NCBI RefSeq assembly: GCF_001942465.1
Contig: NZ_MKJY01000588.1
Location: forward strand, 1-32,719
DNA from: Actinomadura sp. CNU-125
Lineage (GTDB): Bacteria; Actinomycetota; Actinomycetes; Streptosporangiales; Streptosporangiaceae
DNA: 32,719 bases
Direction: 5' to 3'
Translations under genes and position numbers: made by a program
Shown: positions 1 to 9,443 of the stretch, one piece after another
Numbering within the stretch: position 1 is the first letter of the stretch
How the letters are laid out: every line of letters starts with the position of its first letter
Notes under the pieces: model-generated
What the model saw: only the letters and a program-made list of their open reading frames with translations
Database searches by the model: none
What the model was told of the DNA's origin: nothing

Positions 1-672
1 CGCGCCCGCCGCCCGACGCCCACGCCGCCGCGACCAGCAGCCGCACACGACCGCGAGCGACGCGCCGACCTGGACGGGCGACGCCTGGTCCTCGCCGCTC
101 GTCCGATGGTCGTTCCAGATCAGCGCCGCCACGGCCAGGTACAGGACGGTCGCCGCCGCGATCCCGCGCCACCGCAGCCACGGCGTGCGGGCGCGCGCCC
201 CGGTCGGCGCTTCGACGAGCGCGATCGGCGCGCAGAAGCTCCAGACCACATGGCCGCCGACGAAGCTCAGCGCCATGAACGGCGCCATTCCCAGCGGCTC
301 GACGAACGTCGGCCGCAGCATCTCGTCCCAGTACGGGACGTCCCGGTAGCTCAACGCGAACATGCTCTGGTCGACGACGCCCGCCTGCAGCACGCCGAAC
401 GCCGCCGCCAGCGCCGCGATCCCCGGCCACCCCGCCCCGAAGCGGTGCGCGATCTCCCGGACGAGCAGCGCCGGGCACCCGTAGAGCGGCGCGAGCAGGA
501 GCAGCCCGCCCAGCAGCGCGAGCGGGTCGCCGGTGCTGGAGTCGTACGCGGAGAGCGACTCCGCGCACAGCGGCGACAGCACCGCGAGGCCCAGCACCGC
601 CCCGAGCGTTCGCGCCCGTTCCGTCCGGGCGTTCGTCGTGGCCGTGCCCGTCGATCCGATGTCTTTCGTCAC
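1..672 (-). CDS. Polytopic membrane protein, unknown function, 3' end outside window
   Basis: I do not recognise the family. The frame runs from a GTG at 672-670 to the left edge with no stop, giving 224 residues, so the C-terminus is missing. After a short polar N-terminus (VTKDIGSTGTATT) there are at least five strongly hydrophobic stretches, for example around LGAVLGLAVLSPL, LALLGGLLLLAPLYG, GIAALAAAFGVLQAG, MAPFMALSFVGGHVVW and GIAAATVLYLAVAALIW, as expected of an integral inner-membrane protein. A GGAAG lies about 15 bases before the GTG, which is a weak ribosome site, so the start is moderately sure. It has the same direction as the kinase gene ending at 795 but is separated by 122 bp and is probably a separate unit. 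Function unknown. Confidence 0.7.
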   Translation of the reverse strand, partial: MTKDIGSTGTATTNARTERARTLGAVLGLAVLSPLCAESLSAYDSSTGDPLALLGGLLLLAPLYGCPALLVREIAHRFGAGWPGIAALAAAFGVLQAGVVDQSMFALSYRDVPYWDEMLRPTFVEPLGMAPFMALSFVGGHVVWSFCAPIALVEAPTGARARTPWLRWRGIAAATVLYLAVAALIWNDHRTSGEDQASPVQVGASLAVVCGCWSRRRGRRAAGA

Positions 673-732
673 GTATCGAAGGTTCGCTTCCGCGGTCCCG
701 CCGCCGCGTCGGCCGCACGGCGACCGCGCGCC

Positions 733-742
733 GACCAAAGTC
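733..742. promoter_or_regulatory. Short palindromic site GACcaaaGTC upstream of the membrane gene
   Basis: The sequence gaccaaagtc lies 61 bp upstream of the GTG start at 672, in the only intergenic gap here. The arms GAC/GTC are perfectly inverted around CAAA. It could be an operator half, but there is no second copy in the window and no matching regulator nearby. Confidence 0.15.
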
Positions 743-794
743 GATCGTCCGCCGTCCGAAGGGATCGGGACCGGAGGCTGCGGGCGGCGTCGGG

Positions 795-2862
795 TCAGCG
801 GGTGATCTCGGCGGCGCGGAAGCGGCCGTCGCCGCCGTCGAAGTAGACGACCCCGTCGGCGACGGACGCGCCGGCGTCCGAGCCGTCCGCCAGGCGAAGC
901 CCGCCGCGGGAGTCGCCGGTGCGGGCGTCCAGCAGGTGCAGTTCGCCCTCCTTCGTGGCGACGTAGACCGTTCCGTCCGCGACCGTGGGCGGAGCGGCCA
1001 GCGCGTCGGTCTCGTAGCGCCACAGCTCCTTGCCGGTCCGCGCGTCGAGGGCGACCGCCTCGCCGCCCGCGTTGTGGCCGTTGCCGCCCTGGTAGACGAC
1101 CCCGCCCGCGACGGTCGGAGACTCGACGTCGTCGAGGTCTTCGAGGTCGGCGTCCCGCTTCCAGAGGAGACGGCCGCTCAGGTCGCGCGCGACCACGAAA
1201 CCGTCTTCGCGAACGTCGTAGACGGCCCCGTCCGCGACCGTCAGCGACACCGTCATGTTCTGGACGTCGCCCTCCAGCCGCACCTTCCACCGCTGCTTCC
1301 CCGTGCGCGCGTCCAAGGCGTGGAGGTTGCGGGCCCGTCCTTTCTCGGTGACGTCGCTGAAGTAGACGATCCCGTCGGCGGTGGCGATCCCGCCGACGAA
1401 CAGTCCCGCCGCGCGGCTCCACTTCTTCGCGCCGCTTCCGGCGTCGACCGCGTGGAGGTAATTGACCCGGTCGTCGATACCGGAGCCCTCCACGCCCGCC
1501 ACGTACACGGTTCCGTCGGCCACGAGGGGCCCTTCCCGCACGGACATGCCGGCGTCGTACAGCCACCGCCGCTCGCCGGTGCGGGCGTCCAGCGCGTGCA
1601 CGTAGCCGTCATCGAGCCCGCCGCTTTCGTAGTAGACGCTGTCGCCGACGGCGGTCAGGCCGAGCGCGACGGTCTCCCTACCGTGTTGCCACAGCGGGTC
1701 GCCGGTGTCGGCGTCCACCGCCCGCACGGTGCCGTCGACACGGAAGTAGGCCCGCCCGTCCTCGACGACGGGCCGCCCGTCCGGCGCGGTCGGGTGCGAC
1801 CACAGCAGCGACAGCTTCGGCGGGTCGGGCGTCGGCTCCGGCGCGGCCGGGTCCGCGCCGGTCCCCCGGCCGGGGACGACCACCCCGACAGCGATCGCGC
1901 CGACGACCGCCGCCGCCGATCGGGCCCCGGGCGCGCACGAACCGCCGCCGGACGCCCCGGACGCCGGGCGACGGGGCCGTGTACTCGCGGGTGAGCACCG
2001 CCGTCACCGGCTCCGGCAGCCACCCGGACTCCGCGCGCGGGACACCGTCCGGCACCGCCCCGCCCAGCTCCGCCACCAGGTCGGGCACCGCGGGCCGGTC
2101 GTCCGGGTCCTTGGCGAGGCAGCGGGCCACGACGTCCGCCAGCCCGGACGGGACGCCGGACAGATCCGGCTCCTCGTGCACCACCCGATAGTTCAGCCCG
2201 TGCGCGGAACCGCGCCCGAACGGCCCGTCGCCGGTCGCCGCGTGGGCCAGGACGGCGCCGAGCGCGAACACGTCGCTCGCGGGCCCGACCGTCCGGCCCC
2301 GCAACTGTTCGGGCGACATGAACCCGGGCGTCCCGACCGACGCACCGGTCACCGTCAGCCGGGTGCCCTCGGCCGCGAGGGAGATGCCGAAGTCGATGAG
2401 GCGCGGACCGTCCGGCGCGAGGAGCACGTTCGACGGCTTCAGGTCGCGGTGCACCACGCCCGCGCCGTGCACGGCCCCGAGCGCCTCCGCGAGCGCCGCG
2501 CCCAGCGCGAGCACCGACCGCTCCGGCCACGCGCCGTGCGCCGCCACCGCCGCGTCGAGCGACATACCGGGCACGTACTCGGTGGCGAGCCACGGCGGAT
2601 CGCCGCCGGGGTCGGCGTCCACCACGGCGGCCGTGAAGGCGCCCGTCACCCGGCGGGCGGCGTCCACCTCCTGGACGAACCGGCGCCGGAACCCCGCGTC
2701 CTCCGCGAGTTCGGCGTGCACGACCTTCACCGCGACGGCCCGCCCGCCCGGCGAACGGCCCAGGAACACCCGTCCCATCCCGCCCCGGCCGAGCCGCCCG
2801 ACGATCCGGTACCGCCCGACCCGCCGGGGATCGCCCGCCTCCAGTGGCGTGTACGCGCTCAC
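795..2862 (-). CDS. Ser/Thr protein kinase with transmembrane segment and PQQ-type beta-propeller (one frameshift)
   Basis: PASTA-less membrane kinase: a cytoplasmic catalytic domain followed by a helix and a likely external propeller sensor. Starts at GTG 2862 after GAGGTGAG. Kinase motifs are complete: GRGGMGRV loop, VAVK Lys46, alpha-C Glu65, HRDLKPSN with Asp140, DFG Asp158. The propeller (from about 1880 leftwards) has seven blades with the PQQ signature AxDxxTGxxxW (AVDADTGDPLW, ALDARTGERRW, AVDAGSGAKKW, ALDARTGKQRW and others). The kinase and propeller frames differ: removing one base from the G run at 1925-1928 joins them through a hydrophobic segment (SAAAVVGAIAVGVVV), giving 688 residues. 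Without that correction the kinase runs into junk and ends at 1678. It starts 10 bp after the paralogous kinase gene at 2873-4916, so the two are probably co-transcribed and arose by tandem duplication. Confidence 0.85.
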
Positions 2863-2872
2863 CCGTCTCACC

Positions 2873-4916
2873 TCACGCCCGTCCGGTCGCCGACACCGCG
2901 TGCAGCTCGCCGCCGTCCTCGTAGTACATGACGTCGCCGGCGACGGTCGTGCGCTCGCCCAGGGTGTCGTCCCACAGCCGTTCGCCTGTGCGGGCGTCCA
3001 GCGCGTACAGGGTCTCGTCGCCGTCGCCCTCGACACCGTCGCGGAACAGGACCCGCCCGTCCCGGACGTCCAGCAGCATGATGCCGTCCGACGCGCCGGG
3101 CTCGTACGTCCACAGCCGACGTCCGGTGTCGGCGTCGAACGCGCACACGTAGACGCCGTTCTCGTAGTAGACGACCCCGTCCGCCACGGTCGGGTATCCG
3201 GCGTTGTCCGCCATGGCGGGGTCCCATTCCGGCCCGTCGAACCGGTGGTTCCAGGCTTCGCGCCCGGTGTCGGCGTCCACCGCGTAGAGGGAGCCGTCGA
3301 TGCTGCCGAAGTAGACCCGCCCCTCCGCGAAGACGGGCTTCGTGTCGATCTCGTTCCCGGCGTCGAACCGCCACATGCCGTCGCCGTTCTCCGCGTCCAC
3401 CGCGTGCAGGGCGTCCGCGTCGTCCGCGAGGTAGAGGACCCCGGCGGCGAGACCGGGTCTTCCCACACCACGTCGTCGGTCTTCTTCGTCCAGATCTCCT
3501 CGCCGGTGCGGGGATCGAGTTCGAACAACCAGTTGACGAACGTCTTGTACGTCCGTCCGTTGACGGTCGTGATCGGCCCGTTGATGCCGTGGTCCTCGTT
3601 CTTCCAGAGCTGCTCGCCGTTGCGGGCGTCCAGGGCGTAGGTGTACCTGCCGTCGGCGTAGTACGCCATCTCGTCGGTGCCGTCCAGGAGTTCCGTGTAC
3701 TCACCGGGGTAGCGGCGCTTCCACCGTTCGTCGCCGCTGTCGGCGTCCAGGGCGTGCAGGTCGCCGCCCTCGCTGCTGAGGTAGACCGTACGGTCGGTGG
3801 CCTTCACCATCCGCAGCTCCCCGTCCAGGGGGTACGACCACAGCTCCTTCCACTGCGGCGGACCGGCCGCCTCCTCTTCGCCGCCGCCGGACGAACGGAC
3901 GGCGACCAGCGTCGCGACCGCGACGAGGCAGAGCGCGGCCACGGCCGCGACCCCCGCCAGCGCCCGTCCCCGTCCCCGTCCCCGTCCCCGGCGCGGGACG
4001 CGGCGGCGGCGAGCGGTGACGACGCGGTCGGGTCCGCGTCGGCGGGCACGATGATCTGCGGGCGGGCGATCTCCGCGGCCACCGGCGCGGGCAGGCCGCC
4101 GCCCCCGTCCACCGCCCCGCCCAGCTCCGCCACCAGCTCCGCCACCGCGGGCCGGTCGCCCGGGTCCTTGGCGAGGCAGCGCCGCGCGACGTCCGCGAGC
4201 CCGGGGGGCAGCCCCCTCAGGTCCGGTTCCTCGTGGACGACCCGGTAGTGCAGCGCGTGCGCGGCGCCGCCCCCGAAGGGCCCCTCCCCGGTCGCCGCGT
4301 ACGCCAGGACGGCGCCGAGCGCGAAGACGTCGCCGGCGGCGGACGTCTCGTCGCGCACCAGCCGCTCGGGCGGGATGTAGCCGGGCGTGCCGATCACCGT
4401 CCCGGTCTCGGTGAGCTGCGTGTTCTCCGCCGCGAGCGAGATGCCGAAGTCGATCAGGCGCGGGCCGTCCGCCGCCAGCAGCACGTTCGACGGCTTCAGG
4501 TCGCGGTGCACGACCCCCGCGGCGTGCACGCTCTCCAGCCCCTCGGCGAGCGCCGCGCCCAGCGCCCGCACCGACCGCTCCGGCCACGGGCCGTGCGCCG
4601 CGACCGCCGCGTCGAGCGACATTCCGGACACGTAAGCGGTGGCGAGCCACGGCGGGTCGCCGTCCGGGTCGGCGTCCACCACCGCGGCCGTGAAGGCTCC
4701 CGCCACCTTCCGGGCCGCGTCCACCTCCCGGACGAACCGGCGCCGGAACCCCGGGTCCTCCGCGAGTTCGTCCCGCACGACCTTCACCGCGACGGCCCGC
4801 CCGCCCGGCGAAAGTCCCAGGTAGACGCGTCCCATGCCGCCGCGCCCCAACCGCCCGACGATCCGGTACCGCCCGATCCGTCCCGGATCGTCCGTCCCCA
4901 CCGGTGCGACCGTCAC
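2873..4916 (-). CDS. Ser/Thr protein kinase with transmembrane segment and PQQ-type beta-propeller (two frameshifts)
   Basis: Paralogue of the kinase at 795-2862 with the same layout. GTG start at 4916 follows GGGAGGCG at good spacing. Catalytic residues are intact: Lys45 (VAVK), Glu64, HRD Asp139, DFG Asp157. A basic Gly/Arg linker and a hydrophobic helix (ALAGVAAVAALCLVAVATLV) precede a seven-blade propeller with repeats such as ALDADSGDERW, ALDARNGEQLW, ELDPRTGEEIW, AVDADTGREAW and ALDARTGERLW. The frame changes twice. One break is in or beside the GGGGAC tandem repeat at 3966-3989; the other is at the short C run at 3455-3457, where adding one C gives an unbroken WEDPGLAAGVLYLADD blade. 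Corrected length is 681 residues. It starts 13 bp after the aminotransferase stop, so it belongs to that operon. The ligand of the propeller cannot be deduced. Confidence 0.85.
3966..3989. repeat. Four tandem copies of a hexanucleotide (GTCCCC plus strand, GGGGAC minus strand)
   Basis: Four perfect copies lie inside the kinase gene at the join between the kinase and the membrane helix. In one frame they read Gly-Asp, in the frame that continues into the helix they read Arg-Gly. The gene changes frame at this point. Each unit contains a run of four Gs, so loss or gain of a G in one unit would alter frame, whereas gain or loss of a whole unit would not. Confidence 0.8.
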
Positions 4917-4929
4917 CCAGCGCCTCCCG

Positions 4930-6231
4930 TCACTCCGGCATCAGGCCCGCCACGAGCGCGCGCCTACGCAGGTGGCACTTTACTGGGAACGCCGATGTCT
5001 TTTTAAGACCTGCCCGACCGGCCGACGGGCTCAGGCGTCCCGCGTCGGCGTCCACCGGGACCTTCGGGACGGCCGCGTCCCCGGCCGCCCCGGTCAAGCC
5101 GCGCGTCCCGCCGCGTATCTCGCGCACGCGCGCGGCCAGCGCTTCGGCGTCCGCCTCGTCGTTGTAGACGTGCGTGGAGATCCGCAGCAGGCATTCGCCG
5201 CGCGGCCCCGGGCCCGTCCAGACACGCAGCCCCGACTCCCGCAGCGCCGCCTTGACCGCCTCGTGCCGCAGCCCGGGCAGGACGAACGCCCGCAACCGGG
5301 GCGGGGTGAACGGCGGCGCCCCGGTGGGCACCGCCCCGAGCTCCGTCAGCGTCCCCGCCAGCTGCGCGGCCAGCGCCTCGCAGCGGTCCAGGGCACCGGA
5401 CGCCTTCCAGTCGCGCCACTGCCCGACCGCCGACCCGGCGGTCAGGCGCGGCACCGGATCGAACGTGCCCGGCCAGGAGAACCGCTCGACCAGGTCGGAG
5501 GAATCCCAGGTCAGGGACACCTCCGCAGGACGGAGCCGCTCCCGGAACTCCTCGCTCGCCCACAGGAACCCGACCGGCCGCATGGTCGGGAACCACTTGT
5601 GGAGCGTGCCGAACATCGCGTCGACGCCCTCGACCGGCACGACCGGCACGTGCCCCGGACCGTGCGCCGCGTCGACGATCAGCCGGCCGCCGCGCCGCCG
5701 CGTCCACTCGCTCACCGCCGCCACCGGCAGCGCCAGGGCCGCCGACGAGGACACCAGGCTGACCTGGACGAACGCCACGTCCCCGGGCACCGCGGCGGCC
5801 AGCCGGGCGAGCAGGTCGCCGGTGTCGCGCAGCGGCAGCGGCACCGGCACCCGGACGAACGAGGCGCCCGCCCGCGCGCACCTGTGCTCCCACGCGCGGC
5901 AGATCGACGAGTACTCGCTGTCGAGTACGGCGACCGTCGCGCCCGGCGAAAGGTCGACCGCCTCGATGACGGCGGCGGCACCGGACGTCGCGTTCGTGCA
6001 CAGGGTCGTGGACCCCGGGGACAGCCCGAGCGTCCGCGCGACGAGCGCCGACTGCTCGCGCAGCCGCGTCGTCAGCTCGGCGCCGAGCCGCTCGTTGGAA
6101 TCGGCCTCGATCTCCGCGCGCAGCGCCCCCGCCTCGTCCAGGGTGCGCCGTGTCGGCACGCCGTAGGACGCGTGGTTCAGCATGACGAGCGCGGGATCCA
6201 GCGGGAAGTCGCCCGCGACGTCAGTTCGCAT
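4930..6231 (-). CDS. Class-V-fold PLP-dependent aminotransferase
   Basis: Fold-type I PLP enzyme resembling the isopenicillin-N epimerase, cysteine desulfurase and EgtE group. Visible marks: an N-terminal LNHASYG segment, TNATSGAAAV around residues 79-87 for cofactor phosphate contacts, Asp187 in DAAHGPGHVP for the pyridine nitrogen, and the Schiff-base Lys212 in GTLHKWFPTM. The 433-residue frame is longer than the fold needs: after about residue 390 (REIRGG) the tail is low-complexity and overlaps AT-rich, promoter-like DNA near 4980-5010. A stop in the neighbouring frame at 5094-5096 would end the protein where such enzymes usually end, so a frameshift near there is possible. ATG at 6231 overlaps the stop of the upstream AAA/TPR gene by 11 bp, implying translational coupling. 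Substrate unknown. Confidence 0.85.
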   Translation of the reverse strand: MRTDVAGDFPLDPALVMLNHASYGVPTRRTLDEAGALRAEIEADSNERLGAELTTRLREQSALVARTLGLSPGSTTLCTNATSGAAAVIEAVDLSPGATVAVLDSEYSSICRAWEHRCARAGASFVRVPVPLPLRDTGDLLARLAAAVPGDVAFVQVSLVSSSAALALPVAAVSEWTRRRGGRLIVDAAHGPGHVPVVPVEGVDAMFGTLHKWFPTMRPVGFLWASEEFRERLRPAEVSLTWDSSDLVERFSWPGTFDPVPRLTAGSAVGQWRDWKASGALDRCEALAAQLAGTLTELGAVPTGAPPFTPPRLRAFVLPGLRHEAVKAALRESGLRVWTGPGPRGECLLRISTHVYNDEADAEALAARVREIRGGTRGLTGAAGDAAVPKVPVDADAGRLSPSAGRAGLKKTSAFPVKCHLRRRALVAGLMPE

Positions 6232-8688
6232 CGAGTCCTCCGTGGCGGGCGTGCGGGATCTTCGCCCGCAGCGCCGCGATGTCGGCGATGTCGAACCGGA
6301 AGATCGCGTCGGCGGCCACGGCCTCGTCGCGGCGCACGGCGAGCCGTGCGACGGACGTCTCGACCGGCCGCCAGCCGTCGTCGCGCACGGCCAGCCCGCC
6401 GATCCGCTCCGCCAGCAGGGTGCGGCGATCCTGGTCGGCGACCTCCCGGTACGCCGCCCCCAGCACTTCCCCGATCATGGCGTCGGCGGCGTCCCGCCCG
6501 TACAGGACCTCCAGCTCGTGGACCTGGCACGCCAGCGTCACCGTCGCCCGATCGGCCCAGTGCCCGGGGCCCGCGTCGAAGTAGCGGGCGAACGCCACCG
6601 CCGCCCCGGCGAAGTCGCGCTTCAGCGCGAGCACACGGCTCGCCATCACGCAGATGGAACGGGCTGTCGCTCGCCACTCCCGACTTCTGCGACATGAGCG
6701 TCAGCCGCCGCAGCAGATCCGACGCCCGGTCGAGCTCCAGGCAGGCGATCGTCTTCTTGCTCAGCCAGTGGACGGCCTCGTACTCGGCGTACGGGTGCCC
6801 CTTCCGCCGCGCGACCTCGATGGCACGGTTCAGCCACATTTCGGCCGACTCGGCGTCGTGCGCCGCCAGATACGCCAAGCCACGGTGCCCGAGCGCGCGC
6901 GCCTGCAACTCCGGGTCCGACGTCATGTCGTAGACGAGCGAGCACAAGCGGACGCACTCGTCCGTGTCCTGTGCGGGCCCGCACAAGGCCAGTTCCGCTT
7001 CCAGCATCCGCACCTGCGCGAGGACGTCCGACGCACCGGCCTCCGCGCACCCGGCCTCCAGCTCGACGAGCAGCTCCCGGCAGCGCCGCCAGTCGTTCGT
7101 CATGCGCAGGCTGCGCGCCCAGAGCAGGCCGACGGCGAACCGGCCGCCCGCGTCCGGCTCCGCGGACTCCGCCGCGACCGCCTTCATGGCCTCCGCGCAC
7201 GCCGCGGCCGCCCCCATGTGGTCGCCCTCCACCGACATGCACTCGGCGAGGAGCCGGTACGCGGTCCGCCGCCGCTCCGCCGGAGCCGCGCCGTCCGCCG
7301 CCACCTGCACCAGCTCGCGCGCCTTCGACACCGCGCCGAGCCGGAACTGGCGGTGCGCCGCCTCCAGCGCCAGCTCGCGGGCCCGCTCGGCGCGCCGTCG
7401 CGCCGAGCGCGACCGCGACCGCCCGCACCCACAGCTCGTCGTCCCACTCGCCCTCCCGGTCGAGGGCCTCCAGCAGCCTGCCGTGCATGCGCTGCCAGCG
7501 CGGGGCGTTCGCGGCGCCGCGCTCGCGCAGCACCTCGGCGAGCAGCGGATGATGCACGGCGTACCGGTCGCGGTCGCCCCGCGGGTCGTCCGGACGCACC
7601 AGCCCGAACTCGTTCAGCAGCACGTCGAGCCGCTCGTACACGTCGTCGACGTCCATCCGGACCAGCGCGGCCAGGTACTCGACCTCGAAGGAGTAACCGA
7701 TCAGCGCCGCCGACTCCAGCAGCCGCTGGTCCGCGGCCGACAGGTACGAGAGCCGCTCCTCCAGGATCGCCTTGATCTGCCGCGGCATGCTCTCCGGCCG
7801 CCGCTCCCGCCGCGCACCCTCGCCCGTACCGTCGCCCACCCGCAGCAGCGACTCGGCGAACAGCGGATTCCCGTCGCTCTCCCGCAGGATGCGTTCGACC
7901 GCGCCGGGCGGCAGCGCCGACGGCCCGGCCGCGACCCGGACGAGTTCCTCGGTGTCGTCTCGCGAGAGGCGTTCGAGGTCGATCTCGACGCAGCTCTCGC
8001 AGTACCGGCGCAACCGGTAGATCGCCCGGCGCAGCGGATGCCCGTCGGCGTTCTCGCTGGTCTGCAGGTCGTCGGGACGGTAGGCGAGCACCAGCAGCAG
8101 GGGGCCGCGCACCCGCAGCGCCAGCCGCATGACGAGGTCGATGGTGGCGGTGTCCGCCCAGTGCAGATCGTCCAGGACGAGCAGGACCGGCCCGCCCTCC
8201 ACCAGCCCGTCCACGACCCCCGCGAGCTGGTCGAGGCGGCTGTCCATGGGCTCCTCGCCGCCCGCCCTGCCGGAGTCCAGCACCGTCCGTCCGGTCAGCA
8301 CGCCCGCCGCCAGCAGCTTCCCGACCACGGGCACCGACTCGATCCAGTCGGGCGCGTGCAGCCGGAACGACTCCGCCACCCGGGTGAGCACCTCGCGGGA
8401 ACCGGCGCGCTCCGCCCGCTGCGTGAGGGTCCGCAGGCAGTCCCGGACGGCCTGGTAGGCGTCGGAACCCAGCGAGTTCATCATCGCCTGGCCGTGCCCC
8501 GCGAGCAGGCCCGACGCCGCGTGCCGCTCGACCGCCACGTCCACGAAGTGGTGCAGCAGCCGCGACTTGCCGATGCCCGCCTCACCGCGCAGCAGCAGGA
8601 CACCGACCGTTCCGTCCCGGACGGTACGGTCGAGCGCCTCGGTCAGCCGCGCCGTCTCCCGCCGCCGGTCCACCAGCGTCGTGGTCAC
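6221..8688 (-). CDS. AAA-type ATPase with TPR-like helical C-terminus, MalT/LuxR-regulator-like but no HTH (two frameshifts)
   Basis: Large signal-transduction ATPase. GTG start at 8688. Residues 1-45 hold a Walker A motif (GEAGIGKS, Lys41); Walker B is VLLVLDDLHWAD (Asp173-Asp174), the typical form of the MalT/LAL and adenylate-cyclase-associated ATPases. A helical region follows, then TPR-like repeats (AYRLLAECMSVEGDHMGAAA and onwards). No C-terminal LuxR helix-turn-helix is present, so it is not a normal LAL transcription factor; it may signal through protein contacts. Two frame breaks, near 7395-7412 and near 6645-6660, are each mended by removing one base, giving 821 residues that end GGLDAN. 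The last 11 bp overlap the start of the aminotransferase gene, so the two are translated together and perhaps work together. Confidence 0.8.
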
Positions 8689-8809
8689 CGACCGTCCCCA
8701 GGGGATCGACGCATCAATGTCCTCCGAACGGTCGCACGGTGTTGATCATCCCGTAGCTTCGCCCATCCGCCACGCACGGTCAACGCGGTCCCGGAGCCCT
8801 CGCAGGTGG

Positions 8810-9265
8810 TCAGGCCGGGTCCGGCGGCGGCGGGAGCGGTTTGCGGAGGACGGGCTCGGCGTCGTCCTCGTGCACGTCACCGTACCCGAGCCGCAGGTAG
8901 AAACTGTGCGCGGTGATGCTCGCGCCGGTCTCCATGTACGCGTGCCCCTCCCGCGCGGCGAGGTCCTCGATGTGCCGCAGGAGCCGCCGTCCGATGCCCT
9001 GCCCGGCGAAGTCCGGATCGACGAACAGCGTGTAGACCCTGTTTCCGTCGCGGGAGACCGTGCCGACCGGACGTCCGCCGTCCGCGACGTAGACGCGCCG
9101 GATCCTCGACAGCTCGACGAACCGTTCGGGGGTGAAGTGCGCGGACATCCGGTCGATGGCGTCCACCGGATAGTCGCGGCCGTTGACCTCCCGCAGGCAG
9201 CGCCGCACGAGCGCGGCGAGGCACGAGCCGTCGCCGGGACGGAACGGTCGGATCTCAACGCCCAC
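8810..9265 (-). CDS. GNAT-family N-acetyltransferase
   Basis: Transfers an acetyl group from acetyl-CoA to an unknown amine. The 151-residue protein begins with the usual strand (VEIRPFRPGD) and has the acetyl-CoA pyrophosphate loop GQGIGRR at residues 88-94 after FVDPDFAG, then the late-domain YLRLGY that is common in the family. I chose GTG 9265 because a clear GGAGG lies six bases before it; an in-frame ATG at 9301 would add 12 basic residues that look like leader sequence. It lies 121 bp upstream of the AAA/TPR gene on the same strand and may or may not share its transcript. It is divergent from the pseudokinase at 9444. No frame breaks. Confidence 0.85.
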   Translation of the reverse strand: MGVEIRPFRPGDGSCLAALVRRCLREVNGRDYPVDAIDRMSAHFTPERFVELSRIRRVYVADGGRPVGTVSRDGNRVYTLFVDPDFAGQGIGRRLLRHIEDLAAREGHAYMETGASITAHSFYLRLGYGDVHEDDAEPVLRKPLPPPPDPA

Positions 9266-9443
9266 GGCTCGCCTCCGGGTTCTCGGCCTCCCACGGTTCA
9301 TGCCCGTCCCGGGGGCCGGGTCGCGGCATACGGCGGCAGAAATGTCCGGCAGCGGTAGCGATGTACCGTGATCTCGGACCGCATCGCCGGTGCGGCCCTG
9401 TCAGCGGACGGCGCCGGACGTCCCGTTGAGGGGATGTCGCCAT

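Noticed and set aside
1678..4650. A 990-residue minus-strand open frame across both kinase genes
   Set aside because: It passes out of frame through the middle of one propeller, then the second kinase, then junk. Domain content shows two separate genes with frame breaks.
6221..8688. A LuxR/LAL transcriptional regulator
   Set aside because: The ATPase and TPR parts fit, but no C-terminal helix-turn-helix is present in any frame before the stop.
4834..8745. Long plus-strand frames opposite the aminotransferase and AAA/TPR genes
   Set aside because: Arg/Pro-rich antisense readings with no recognisable fold, while the minus strand encodes clear domains.
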